Shown here piece after piece: positions 16,292-24,995 of a DNA stretch of 64,000 bases (position 1 is the first letter of the stretch; every line of letters starts with the position of its first letter). This stretch comes from Tigheibacillus halophilus. GTDB taxonomy: Bacteria; Bacillota; Bacilli; Bacillales; Amphibacillaceae. The notes under the pieces were generated by a model that saw only the letters and a program-made list of their open reading frames with translations, was not told where the DNA came from and ran no database searches. The stretch spans positions 62,001 through 126,000 of the forward strand of contig NZ_JBHUIZ010000003.1 of assembly GCF_042683165.1 (NCBI RefSeq). The letters run 5' to 3'. The position numbers were made by a program, and so were the translations under genes.

Positions 16292-17779
16292 ATGTTGAGG
16301 AAAACAATGCCAGCGATGTTCATCTTTGTATTCATGCTTTCATATATCGTACTGGATGCCGGGACAATTTCAGCTGCACACGAGCTGCCACAAGTTGATC
16401 CGGCAGCAGTGCATATGCTGGACAAGCCTTTGGAAGATTTGGATACCGAAGTGGAGCGTGCGATAGGGGAGGACGTAATGCCAGGGGCAGTAGTGGCTAT
16501 AGCAAAAGATGGAAAAATCGTGAAACAACAGGCCTATGGATATGCAGCACGCTATATAGACAGTGATTTCTCGGAAATGGAAAACCCTGTACAGATGCAA
16601 ACAGATACGATATTTGATATAGCATCCATGTCCAAGCTTTTTACAGCAACGGCCATCATGCAATTATGGGATCAAGGGGCGTTCGATTTGAATGAACCGG
16701 TTGCCCAGTATATTCCGGAATTTGCAAAAAATGGCAAAGGGGACATCACGATTAAACAGCTGCTGACCCATACTTCCGGGCTTAGGCCAGGTCCTTCCAA
16801 AAGTCTTTATGAAGTGGAAGGAGATAGGGAAGACCGTTTAAAGTTTGCGATGGAGGATGCACCGCAAACAGATCCTGATACGGATTATATATATAGCGAC
16901 ATCAATTTCATGACGCTTGGAGTACTAATTGAGCGTATCAGCGGGCAGAGAGAAGATGTTTTTGTGCGAGAGCATATCACGGAGCCGCTGGAAATGCGTG
17001 ATACGATGTATCAGCCGCCTGCTGGTTTAAAAGATAGAATCGCGGCAACGGAGTACCAACCATGGACGAACCGGGGGCTGGTTTGGGGAAGTGTGCACGA
17101 TGAAAATGCATGGGCCCTGGATGGTGTCGCTGGCCATGCTGGCGTATTCAGTACAGCAGCAGATCTGAGCGTGTTTGCTGAAATGATACTTCATAATGGC
17201 TCTTACCAAGGAATACAGGTTCTTTCTAAAAAGGCGATCAAGCTGATTCAAACCAATTGGAACGGGGATTTTCCAGGGCAGGATCATGGCCTTGGCTGGG
17301 AATTGAACCAAGATTGGTATATGGATGCGCTTGCCGATGAAAACGCAATGGGTCATACAGGCTATACAGGAACATCTATTGTCATTAATCCCAATAACCA
17401 AGCTGTCACCATATTACTGACCAATCGCGTACATCCAACGAGAGAAACAGTTTCAACCAATAGCATCCGGAAAAAAGTTTCCGAAAAAGCCGCCCATGCA
17501 ATTTATGGGTGGAGCGCAAAGGATTTGCAACGTTTTGTTGTAAAATTGCAAGCCGATGGCGAATTCGAGAGCAGTATGGTCTCACGCGCTTTGGAGACAC
17601 ATTTGACAGCAGTGAGCCAATTTGAGAAAAAAAATTCTCCAGAGAAGGTGGTCAAGCATCTACAAGGTTTTAAATTAATGCTAAAACATGAAAGAGAGAA
17701 CGATGCGATCAGTGCGGAGTCATATCAGCATTTGTATGACAGTGCAGATTACTTGATGCAGAAATGGCAGGAATCTTAG
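16292..17779 (+). CDS. amiE: Secreted serine hydrolase of the beta-lactamase fold (AmiE-like amidase/esterase) with C-terminal FIMAH-like domain
   Basis: 495 aa from ATG 16292 (SD GGGAGGGG; the frame opens at 16268 but that ATG lacks an SD and signal sequence). After a signal peptide, the serine beta-lactamase-like domain carries SMSK (SxxK), YSDINF (YxN) and GHTGYTG (KTG-box equivalent HTG). In B. subtilis the equivalent, AmiE/YbbE, removes peptides from muropeptides in the nagZ-amiE-namZ group, which fits its position here. The C-terminal ~87 residues (HLTAVSQFE, KVVKHLQGFKLML, DAISAESYQHL, LMQKW) repeat the cluster's shared domain. An esterase is possible; the amidase role is inferred from context. 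Confidence 0.85.
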   Translation: MLRKTMPAMFIFVFMLSYIVLDAGTISAAHELPQVDPAAVHMLDKPLEDLDTEVERAIGEDVMPGAVVAIAKDGKIVKQQAYGYAARYIDSDFSEMENPVQMQTDTIFDIASMSKLFTATAIMQLWDQGAFDLNEPVAQYIPEFAKNGKGDITIKQLLTHTSGLRPGPSKSLYEVEGDREDRLKFAMEDAPQTDPDTDYIYSDINFMTLGVLIERISGQREDVFVREHITEPLEMRDTMYQPPAGLKDRIAATEYQPWTNRGLVWGSVHDENAWALDGVAGHAGVFSTAADLSVFAEMILHNGSYQGIQVLSKKAIKLIQTNWNGDFPGQDHGLGWELNQDWYMDALADENAMGHTGYTGTSIVINPNNQAVTILLTNRVHPTRETVSTNSIRKKVSEKAAHAIYGWSAKDLQRFVVKLQADGEFESSMVSRALETHLTAVSQFEKKNSPEKVVKHLQGFKLMLKHERENDAISAESYQHLYDSADYLMQKWQES

Positions 17780-17785
17780 AGGGAA

Positions 17786-17820
17786 AACCCGTTATAGCCG
17801 AGGGCTTTAACGGGTTTTAT
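17786..17820 (+). terminator. Terminator between amiE-like gene and the nuclease-like gene
   Basis: Stem AACCCGTTA/TAACGGGTT extended by AGCC/GGCT, with a 3-nt loop and TTTT tail. It would separate, or partly attenuate, the last gene of the cluster. Confidence 0.85.
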
Positions 17821-17845
17821 TAAAAACAAAAGGGAGAAATCGATA

Positions 17846-18973
17846 ATGAAAAAAAGATGGTCATTTTTACTCAGTTTGATTTTCTTTGTTGGATTTCTAA
17901 ACCTCACAATAGCATCAGCCGCACCGAAACCCTCTGATGAGGTAAATGCAAAGGTAGCGACCTTTAATATTCAGGCGGGATCAGGTGCCGACGGAAAATA
18001 CGACTTGAACCGAATTGCATCTGCGCTTTCTGAAATGGATGCAGATGTCATCGGGTTACAGGAGGTGGATGTTCATTGGGGCAGCCGCAGTGATTATGAG
18101 GATACGATACAGTTACTTGCTAAGAAATTGCATATGCACTATTATTTTGCTCCGATATATGATTTTGACCCAGATACAGAGGGAGCCCCAAGGCGGCAAT
18201 TTGGCGTTGGAATATTGAGCAAATATCCGATTATTCGAACTGAAAACCATTTCATCACGCGTCTATCCACACAGGACACGGATCCGATACCAACACTTGC
18301 TCCTGGTTTTTTACAAGCTGATATAGACATCGATGGAGCTGCCGTTTCTTTTTTTGTCACGCATCTGGATTATCGGCCAGACCCTGCTGTACGGATAATG
18401 CAAGTATCGGATATGATGGAGATTATGTCTGAAAACACCTATTCCATCTTAATGGGTGATATGAATGCAGGGCCTGAAGCAGAAGAACTCTCTCCTTTAT
18501 TAAGATGGTTCCAGGATGGATGGGATTTACAGGGAGAAGAGCCAGGTTATACTTATCCATCCAATGCACCCGAAAAACGGATTGATTATATCTTCGCCTC
18601 CAAACGAATGCAAGTCAATGCATCGGGCCTAGGGCTCTCTGGACCGTCAGATCATGTACCCGTCACAGCTGAATTGACATTAGCTCCAGGCGGCCATTCT
18701 CTATCAATTGCGGGCATGCAAATGCTTGTGGATTTATTTGCCAAGCGCGGGGAGATCACCGATGATTTATCAGCACATCAGCTGTGGCTTCATTTGTCTG
18801 CAGTTCAGCATTACAAAAAACAGTCGAAGGAAGATAAAGCGTTAAAACATATGCGTTCTATTCAAGTATTATTGAAAGAATTACGTAAGGAACAGACTGT
18901 ATCAGATGAAGCTTATGATGTGTTAAGAGGAGACGCAGTATATTTAATGAATAAGTGGCAATCGGGAATATAA
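17846..18973 (+). CDS. Secreted endonuclease/exonuclease/phosphatase family protein with C-terminal FIMAH-like domain
   Basis: 375 aa. A signal peptide (LLSLIFFVGFLNLTIASAA) precedes an EEP-fold domain with VATFNIQAGSG, GLQEVDVHW (catalytic Glu), FFVTHLDYRP, LMGDMNAGPEAEEL (Asp/Asn), RIDYIFAS and GPSDHVPVTAEL (Asp-His pair). The set is complete, so it should be an active metal-dependent phosphodiesterase: a DNase, a sphingomyelinase-like lipase or another phosphatase; the substrate is not evident. The last ~87 residues (HLSAVQHYK, ALKHMRSIQVLL, QTVSDEAYDVL, LMNKW) are the domain found on the three upstream hydrolases. Wall teichoic acid or extracellular DNA are plausible targets by context only. 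Confidence 0.88.
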   Translation: MKKRWSFLLSLIFFVGFLNLTIASAAPKPSDEVNAKVATFNIQAGSGADGKYDLNRIASALSEMDADVIGLQEVDVHWGSRSDYEDTIQLLAKKLHMHYYFAPIYDFDPDTEGAPRRQFGVGILSKYPIIRTENHFITRLSTQDTDPIPTLAPGFLQADIDIDGAAVSFFVTHLDYRPDPAVRIMQVSDMMEIMSENTYSILMGDMNAGPEAEELSPLLRWFQDGWDLQGEEPGYTYPSNAPEKRIDYIFASKRMQVNASGLGLSGPSDHVPVTAELTLAPGGHSLSIAGMQMLVDLFAKRGEITDDLSAHQLWLHLSAVQHYKKQSKEDKALKHMRSIQVLLKELRKEQTVSDEAYDVLRGDAVYLMNKWQSGI

Positions 18974-18981
18974 GAAAAACG

Positions 18982-19020
18982 AGGCATTCACCGCAACCTG
19001 AAGGTGGATGCCTGTTTTTA
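18982..19020 (+). terminator. Terminator of the wall-salvage cluster
   Basis: Stem AGGCATTCACC (18982-18992) with GGTGGATGCCT (19003-19013), one T-G pair, then TTTTT. Confidence 0.85.
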
Positions 19021-19119
19021 AATGAAATCGAAATTCGGGTCCTGGTTCTTGCGGACGCGTAATCTGCCTTGATGATGATATACTAGTATATATGGATTAT
19101 CGAAAAGGCAGTGACAATC

Positions 19120-20127
19120 ATGAATTACAAAATGGTGAAGAAGAGGACCTTATCTCCATTAATAGATAGTCAAGGACATGTCATCCCCGGGAGCCTGCGT
19201 GTCAAAGAATATACAGATATTAATCAATGCCGCCAAGGGATAATTATAGAGAGTGAAAAACCCGGAAAGCCTGTATTGCTGTTCATTCATGGCGGCCCTG
19301 GTCTGCCAGCTTATCCATTGATGAAAAAAGGCGGTCTGCGGCTTGAAAAGTACTTTACAGTTTGCTATTGGGATCAGCGCGGAACTGGAATGTCGTTTGT
19401 CAAAAAGGATGGACAAGAAAAAGTTACCGTGGAGCAATTGCTGGCAGACACGATTGCAGTAACGGATTATTTACGAGACAGATTTCAACAGGAAAAGATA
19501 TATTTATTTGCACATTCATGGGGGACCTTTTTGGCAACTATTACAGCAGGCAGATATCCAGAGCGATACCATGCCTATATCGGCTCTGGGCAGATTGGCA
19601 ATCAAGTAGAATCAGAAAAAGAAACGCTTTCCTTTCTGAAACGTGTTGCTAGAAAAAAACGGGATAAACAGGCATTGAAGCATATGGAATCACTGGAGAT
19701 CGACACGAAGTACTATCAAAATGAAAAATATGAATTCGTTTTACGTAAATATTTGATGAAATATGGAGGAGCGATGTTTCGCAGGCAATATTCTCTTATA
19801 AAGCTTTTAGCGGCCTATGCGGTCAATGATGCATACACCTTTTGGGAAAAAGTCAACATTATCCGTGGGATGCAAATTTCTTCTCCGCTTCTTCGCCATT
19901 TGGCTGAGATTGACTTGATTGCCAAAGTACCTGTTATCCATATACCGATATACATCATCCAAGGGTTACATGATTATCAGACCACCTTGCAACAGGCGAT
20001 GGCCTATTATGAGCATGTGGAGGCACCGGAGAAAACTTTCTATACCTTTGAATTATCCGCACATATGCCTTTTATCGAAGAAGCTGAGCGTTTTGAAAGG
20101 ATAATCGAACAAGACATTTTAAATTAA
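19120..20127 (+). CDS. Alpha/beta hydrolase, proline iminopeptidase-like
   Basis: 335 aa from ATG 19120. It shows the oxyanion motif HGGPGLPAYP, WDQRGTGMS, the nucleophile elbow AHSWGTF and the C-terminal histidine in LSAHMPFIEE; the acid is probably in QGLHDYQT. This is the layout of the S33 (proline iminopeptidase-type) hydrolases, cytoplasmic enzymes that release N-terminal proline or hydrolyse small esters. The actual substrate is unknown. The in-frame GTG 19111 lies two bases after the AAAAGG SD, so ATG 19120 (spacing 11) is preferred. Single gene, convergent with the next one. Confidence 0.85.
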   Translation: MNYKMVKKRTLSPLIDSQGHVIPGSLRVKEYTDINQCRQGIIIESEKPGKPVLLFIHGGPGLPAYPLMKKGGLRLEKYFTVCYWDQRGTGMSFVKKDGQEKVTVEQLLADTIAVTDYLRDRFQQEKIYLFAHSWGTFLATITAGRYPERYHAYIGSGQIGNQVESEKETLSFLKRVARKKRDKQALKHMESLEIDTKYYQNEKYEFVLRKYLMKYGGAMFRRQYSLIKLLAAYAVNDAYTFWEKVNIIRGMQISSPLLRHLAEIDLIAKVPVIHIPIYIIQGLHDYQTTLQQAMAYYEHVEAPEKTFYTFELSAHMPFIEEAERFERIIEQDILN

Positions 20128-20174
20128 AAGGCCCCTCTGCTGAATGGTTATAATCTCAGTGGAGGGGGCTTTAT
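20128..20174. terminator. Bidirectional terminator between convergent genes
   Basis: The arm AAAGGCCCCTCTGCTGA pairs with TCAGTGGAGGGGGCTTT. A-run and T-run flank the stem, so it can stop transcription from both sides. Confidence 0.85.
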
Positions 20175-20175
20175 G

Positions 20176-21738
20176 TTAATTTACAGGCGATTCATTGGGC
20201 TTTGTTGCCGCGAATTCGACAGGGTCCACTGACTTGTCTGGACTTGGCGCAGAACCTGGAGATGTTGGTACACGTTTGATAAAGAATGCTAATATCAAAG
20301 CGACCCCTGCAATCATTGTTGAAATGAGAAATGAAAAATTTATGCCGTGAAGCATCGCTTCATTCGCGATTTGTTGTTTCATTTCAGCCATGCTATGAGC
20401 GGACTCTTGTACTGTTGCGTCCATATTAGCCATGGCTTCCTTGCCGAGTTCTGTCGCTTTGGATTGTGTACGATTATTCATGACGGTGATCAACAATGCG
20501 GATCCAATTGCCCCAGATACTTGCTGCAATGTATTATTCATGGCAGTACCATGTGGATAATCCTTTTGCGGCAGTTGATTCAAACCGTTAGTCATAATCG
20601 GCATCATGACCATCGACATACCAAAGTTGCGAATCGTGAACAACATGACGAGTTGCATATAGGATGTATGCAGCCCCAATTTTGAAAAGAAATAAGTCGT
20701 TCCCACCAGAATACATAATCCCAGAATAGACATCGTACGCGGACCATACTTATCGAACAGCTTGCCGGTTATCGGCGACATGATTCCCATTACAATCGCC
20801 CCTGGTAACATAAGCAAACCAGCGTCTAATGGAGAAAATCCTCTGATTGTTTGTACATAAATCGGAATCAATATCATTCCCGAAAATAATGCCATTGCGA
20901 TAACGATAGAAATGACTGATGACAAAGCAAACATTGGATATTTAAAAATACGGAACTCCAGCAACGGCTCCTTCATACGTAATTGTTGAAGGATCAGGGC
21001 AATTAAAGATATACCTCCTATGATAATTGTTCCGTAAACAAACGGATCTGCCCACCCTCTGTCACTTGCTGTACTGAAGCCATATAGCAAGCCGCCGAAG
21101 CCAAGGCTGGATAAGATGATGGATAAAATATTCAATTTGATTTCACGCTGCGGTGTAAGATTCTTTAATTTGAAGATGGCGAATAATAATGTTACGGCAG
21201 CTATCGGAATCATCATATCGAATAGTGTTCTCCAGCTGTAGTGCTCAACGATCCAACCGGATAAGGTCGGTCCGATTGCCGGAGCGACAAACATCACCAG
21301 ACCGAAGAATCCCATTGCTGTGCCACGCTTTTCCGGAGGAAATGCGACCAGCATGATATTCATTAATAATGGCATCATCACTGCTGATCCGGACGCCTGG
21401 ATCATTCTTCCGGCAATCAGTACGCCAAAAGAAGGTGAAAAAGCGGCAAGAGCTGTTCCTAATGTAAACAAACTCATTGCTGCAATAAATAGTGTTCGGT
21501 TTGTGAAACGCTGAATAAAAAATGCGCTGGCAGGAATCAAAATGCCGTTAATCAGCATATAACCGGTAGTCAGCCATTGTACAGCCGTTGCATTCACACC
21601 AAAATCTTTCATGATGGAAGGAAGCGCGATATTCAGTAAAGTTTCATTCAATATAGCCACAAATGCACCAATAAATAGTACGGCAATAATGCCATAAGGT
21701 GCCTTTTTAGGCGTCGCAATCGATTCAGTTGTCGTCAA
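20176..21738 (-). CDS. MFS multidrug exporter, DHA2 (EmrB/QacA) family
   Basis: 520 aa, about 14 membrane segments. The DHA2 signature GAFVAILNETLLNIALPSIM is in TM1, QWLTTGYMLINGILIP follows, motif A-like loop RTLFIAAMSLFTLG, and motif C in TM5 VAPAIGPTLSGWIV. It is expected to export drugs or lipophilic cations by proton antiport. A divergent TetR-family gene starts 232 bases away; the intergenic region carries a palindrome over this gene's -10, so local repression is likely. It is a clear paralogue of the MFS gene at 31716-33128 but has a longer C-terminal loop region (STMAEMKQ-like helix) and tail. Confidence 0.9.
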   Translation of the reverse strand: MTTTESIATPKKAPYGIIAVLFIGAFVAILNETLLNIALPSIMKDFGVNATAVQWLTTGYMLINGILIPASAFFIQRFTNRTLFIAAMSLFTLGTALAAFSPSFGVLIAGRMIQASGSAVMMPLLMNIMLVAFPPEKRGTAMGFFGLVMFVAPAIGPTLSGWIVEHYSWRTLFDMMIPIAAVTLLFAIFKLKNLTPQREIKLNILSIILSSLGFGGLLYGFSTASDRGWADPFVYGTIIIGGISLIALILQQLRMKEPLLEFRIFKYPMFALSSVISIVIAMALFSGMILIPIYVQTIRGFSPLDAGLLMLPGAIVMGIMSPITGKLFDKYGPRTMSILGLCILVGTTYFFSKLGLHTSYMQLVMLFTIRNFGMSMVMMPIMTNGLNQLPQKDYPHGTAMNNTLQQVSGAIGSALLITVMNNRTQSKATELGKEAMANMDATVQESAHSMAEMKQQIANEAMLHGINFSFLISTMIAGVALILAFFIKRVPTSPGSAPSPDKSVDPVEFAATKPNESPVN

Positions 21739-21842
21739 TTACTACTACCTCTTTCTTTTTTAATATTTATTATGTTCCTCCCAGTGGAAACCAGGTGGAA
21801 AATGCCCCCTTCTTTTTCATATTCCCTAGCATTGTTTTTCTG

Positions 21843-21872
21843 ATACTAAAGTATTTTATACCGTCAGTCCAA
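21843..21872 (-). promoter_or_regulatory. Promoter and operator of the MFS exporter gene
   Basis: On the minus strand TTGGAC (21867-21872), an 18-bp spacer and TAGTAT (21843-21848). The palindrome ATACT-AA-AGTAT (21843-21854) overlaps the -10 and is a good candidate TetR operator. Confidence 0.55.
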
Positions 21873-21908
21873 AAAATACAATAAAAAAATATAAAAAAGT
21901 TTAATGTA

Positions 21909-21937
21909 TTGATAATAAAGAGTTTAACGAGTAGAAT
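21909..21937 (+). promoter_or_regulatory. Promoter of the tetR-family gene
   Basis: TTGATA (21909-21914), a 17-bp spacer and TAGAAT (21932-21937), 32 bases before the start codon. Confidence 0.65.
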
Positions 21938-21969
21938 GGAAGTATAAAAATATATAAAAAGGTGAGTAA

Positions 21970-22857
21970 ATGAACGAGAAGAAAAAACGTGTCATCGATG
22001 TTGCATTGGAACTATTTATTGAAAAAGGTTTTGCGCAAACATCCATTCAAGATATTATCCAGGCAGCAGAAATCTCTAAAGGTACATTTTATAACTATTT
22101 CCCTTCAAAAAATGAATGTTTGATAGCTATACTGGCATATGTGGATCGTGAGGGTGACCAAAAAAGAAGAGAGCTTGCCAGAGGGAAGGACAAACGGGAT
22201 GAGGGAGTGTTTCTCAAACAAATGGCTGTAAGAATGGACATGAATAAAGAACATAACTTATTCGTCCTCTTCGAATCAGTCATGTTCTCAAAAGATCCTG
22301 ACTTAATCGCATTCATGCACAAGCAGCATATTCATGAAATCAAATGGATTGCCAAGCGGATAGAGGAAGTCTACACACCGGCAAACAGTCAATATACACT
22401 CGACCAGGCGACAATACTTTTAGGCATGATACATCATCTCATGCATGTATGGAAAATCGGAACAAGTGAAGACATATCACTCCATAAGTTGATCCAGTTC
22501 GCTCTTAACCGTTTGCAACCAATGATTGCGGATCAAATTGAAAAACAAGAAGTTTTTTTCCCTGTAAATTGGTTGAATGTGATCCTTGAATCGCAGACTG
22601 TAACACAATTAAAAGATCAACTCTTAGATCAACTGGATACAATGTGTACACTCATTGCTGATACAGATCAAGGCGATGCAGAGCTGACAGAATACCTCCG
22701 CTTCTTAAAGGAGGAAATTTTAAAGGAAAAGCCGCGAGCGTTTCTTTTAGAAAGTGTAATGCTGTCACTTTCAAACAAATTGGAAGATGGCATTTGTCAA
22801 TTTGAGCTCAGAAAGTTTTCCCAGGCCATGTGGAAATTCATCAATGCTTATAAATAA
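21970..22857 (+). CDS. TetR/AcrR family transcriptional regulator
   Basis: 295 aa, longer than the usual ~190-220. The N-terminal TetR helix-turn-helix is clear (VIDVALELFIEKGFAQTSIQDI, ISKGTFYNYFPSKNECL). The long C-terminal ligand domain shows no further family motif; residues ~200-295 may be a second helical bundle. It is divergently transcribed from the DHA2 exporter and probably represses it, releasing on binding an exported compound. SD AAAAAGGTGA, ATG 21970. Target assignment is inferred from position. Confidence 0.88.
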   Translation: MNEKKKRVIDVALELFIEKGFAQTSIQDIIQAAEISKGTFYNYFPSKNECLIAILAYVDREGDQKRRELARGKDKRDEGVFLKQMAVRMDMNKEHNLFVLFESVMFSKDPDLIAFMHKQHIHEIKWIAKRIEEVYTPANSQYTLDQATILLGMIHHLMHVWKIGTSEDISLHKLIQFALNRLQPMIADQIEKQEVFFPVNWLNVILESQTVTQLKDQLLDQLDTMCTLIADTDQGDAELTEYLRFLKEEILKEKPRAFLLESVMLSLSNKLEDGICQFELRKFSQAMWKFINAYK

Positions 22858-22955
22858 AGTGCTTACCTGCTCCGCAAGAATCGGTAATCACAATTAAACG
22901 ATACAAACCATACATCAACAGGAAGGTAAGTGTTTCTCCCCCTCCTGTTGAAAAA

Positions 22956-23537
22956 TCATGTGTCTTCAATGTCCAAACCAATCATTTTTCGAAACGGTTC
23001 GCTGCGCAATTTCTTACGCACTTGTTTCCCCCAGCTTTTTACAGCTTCTACAGTAGTAGCCTCTTCTGCTGCAATTTCTTTCACTGTACAAGTATGGATG
23101 ATACAGCCCTTTACCCATTTCCATTGATTGTCTGTCAATTGTGTTTGTAAGGCTTTCCAAAAAGGTTCATCTATAATTTCTATTCCTGTTTGATGGGGGA
23201 TTGGTTGGACTGTTTCGCGCTGTCGCTTGTGATTGCCATCGTCATAATCTTTTTTATTTTCTGCGATGATTATTTGTTCCTTTTCTTTCATACGTGAGTC
23301 TTTGCGGATTTTATCAATCAAGCGGTTCCGTATTGTATAATTGAAATACGTTGCCATGGTTCCTTTGTCTGGATTATATGTTTCGTAAGCATTCCACAAG
23401 GCGCAAAGTCCTTCCTGAAAAAAATCATGGTACGGATCTGATATGTTCATTTTGTGAATTTGATAATAGATTCTTCGTTTATTTTGTTCATAAATTTCTT
23501 CAAAAGATACATGTTGTTTTTGTTTTTCGTTGTCCAT
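22956..23537 (-). CDS. Small sigma-70 family sigma factor (ComX/SigH-like)
   Basis: 193 aa with sigma regions 2 and 4 only. Region 2: FEEIYEQNKRRIYYQI, FFQEGLCALWNAYETYNP, GTMATYFNYTIRNRLIDKI. Region 4: LTDNQWKWVKGCII, TVKEIAAEEATTVEAVKSWG, the helix-turn-helix. Regions 1 and 3 are lacking. The architecture recalls the competence/cryptic sigma factors of the ComX and staphylococcal SigH type rather than a typical ECF factor, and no anti-sigma gene adjoins it. The regulon is unknown. ATG 23537 is 14 bases from the best SD (AAAGGAG), so it may be weakly translated. A degenerate relative lies at 24996-25202. Confidence 0.8.
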   Translation of the reverse strand: MDNEKQKQHVSFEEIYEQNKRRIYYQIHKMNISDPYHDFFQEGLCALWNAYETYNPDKGTMATYFNYTIRNRLIDKIRKDSRMKEKEQIIIAENKKDYDDGNHKRQRETVQPIPHQTGIEIIDEPFWKALQTQLTDNQWKWVKGCIIHTCTVKEIAAEEATTVEAVKSWGKQVRKKLRSEPFRKMIGLDIEDT

Positions 23538-23764
23538 AGCCCATGTTCCAGCTCCTTTGCTTCTTTTCTATACAATCGAAGAATGATGGTTCCTGGGGGC
23601 ATCTGAATTACTTTTCCCGAGTATATCACGGATTCCAAACAGGAACAAGCGTTCCTGTATCGAAGCTGTTTCTTTTTATTTTTTGTTGGAAGAGACAAAA
23701 TAGATACACATTTCCGTGCAGCACCAAATGGCTTACGTTATAATGGTGAAAAGGATGGATGTTC

Positions 23765-24787
23765 ATGAAAAAAATAATTTCAACTCTGCTGGCCTTACTA
23801 GTGATAATGGCTGGTTGCAGTGATCATAAAGCCCCCGATACGAAAAAAGATCAAGCTGAAAAAGAAATGAGCTTTGCGGAAAAGCAAAGAGCTGTTTCTA
23901 CATTCATCAATGAGGATGTTTATGCGATTGCTGAAGTACAACTGAAAGCATTTGATTCTTTGCAGCAAGTAATGGATGATAAGCATAACGAGAACGATCA
24001 AAAAGTGTATAAAACCATTGTCAATGAAACGATACCTGCATTTGAAAAAGCCGGCCAATTAACGAAAGATATTGATTTAAGGTTTGACGAATTGGAAACA
24101 CCGCGTAAGTTCTTGCTTGATTCTATTGAAGCTTATAAAGAAGGACTTGAACTGAGAGCACAGTCGATCGAAGAAGATCGCCAAGACTTAAAACAAACGT
24201 CTGAAGCAAGATTTGTGGAATATGGGCAGTTATTTAAACAGTATAATAAGTCTGTCAAGCAAATTGCAGAGAAATTCAAGGTTTCTTACAAACCTGTCGA
24301 AAACATGGAAAATCAAGACTTGAATAAATTTAAAGTGAAACAGGATCGTATCATCGCCTTTATCAATGAAGATACAGAACGGGTTGCTGCGTATGAAAAG
24401 CAAGCCAAAGACTTCATGGACTCAGTTACAGGGGAAAACTATACGGATAAACAGACAGAGTATGAAATACTGGTAAATAAAGTGATTCCCGCATATGAAA
24501 AAGCACTGAAAGAGGCACAAAATATCAATCCAATTATTGATGAACTAAAAGAACCCCAACAGATGCTGGAAAAAACTGCTGAAAAGATGTTGAAATCCAA
24601 TCAGATCAGAGCTGAGGCGATTGAAAAGCATGATGAGAAGCTTGACCGTGAAGCGGAAAAAATATACAAGGAGTACGTTGAGGAAACAGATGCGTACCAT
24701 AAGAAATTAGAAAAACTTACCAAGAAATTCGATGTGGCGTACGATCCTGATAGTGATGGCTTGAAATCGTCGAAAAAGCACCCATGA
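23765..24787 (+). CDS. YkyA-like lipoprotein with two tandem copies of its domain
   Basis: 340 aa. A lipoprotein signal (LLALLVIMAGCS, lipobox MAGC) is followed by an all-helical Lys/Glu-rich extracellular part. Residues ~40-180 and ~195-335 are tandem copies: both start with xAFINED/STFINED and share VIPAYEKA/TIPAFEKA, ELKEPQQML/ELETPRKFL, IRAEAIEKHDEKLDREAEKIYKEY/LRAQSIEEDRQDLKQTSEARF (pairs abbreviated) and FDVAYDP/FKVSYKP. It resembles the YkyA putative cell-wall-binding lipoproteins; the function is unknown. ATG 23765 is chosen over 23759 because the SD AAAAGGA leaves nine bases. A TATAAT lies at 23739-23744. Confidence 0.8.
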   Translation: MKKIISTLLALLVIMAGCSDHKAPDTKKDQAEKEMSFAEKQRAVSTFINEDVYAIAEVQLKAFDSLQQVMDDKHNENDQKVYKTIVNETIPAFEKAGQLTKDIDLRFDELETPRKFLLDSIEAYKEGLELRAQSIEEDRQDLKQTSEARFVEYGQLFKQYNKSVKQIAEKFKVSYKPVENMENQDLNKFKVKQDRIIAFINEDTERVAAYEKQAKDFMDSVTGENYTDKQTEYEILVNKVIPAYEKALKEAQNINPIIDELKEPQQMLEKTAEKMLKSNQIRAEAIEKHDEKLDREAEKIYKEYVEETDAYHKKLEKLTKKFDVAYDPDSDGLKSSKKHP

Positions 24788-24850
24788 CTGAGGTGTCCCA
24801 AGAGCAGGCTGAGTCTGCTTTTGGGACATCTGACCAGAAGGTGCTTTTTT
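24772..24850 (+). terminator. Nested double terminator after the lipoprotein gene
   Basis: The inner stem GAGGTGTCCCAAGAGCAG pairs with CTGCTTTTGGGACATCT. The outer arm AAAAAGCACC (inside the gene's end) pairs with GGTGCTTTTTT. Confidence 0.85.
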
Positions 24851-24995
24851 CTTGGCAAAAAAATGCGAACCATTTCATTTGAAATGATGGACCTGGGACA
24901 AAACTAGCCAGGTATAACTAACATGACCAGTTGTTTCCTCTTGCCTGTTTTCCAAGTATACTGATTAACCATAACGATGTGTCAGCAGAAGCCCA
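24851..24995. other. Intergenic stretch with two small palindromes
   Basis: A near-perfect palindrome CCATTTCATTTGAAATGATGG around 24868-24889 is split here as CCATTTCATTTG and AAATGATGG. A hairpin ACCTGG/CCAGGT follows at about 24890-24916. No gene seen. Confidence 0.4.
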
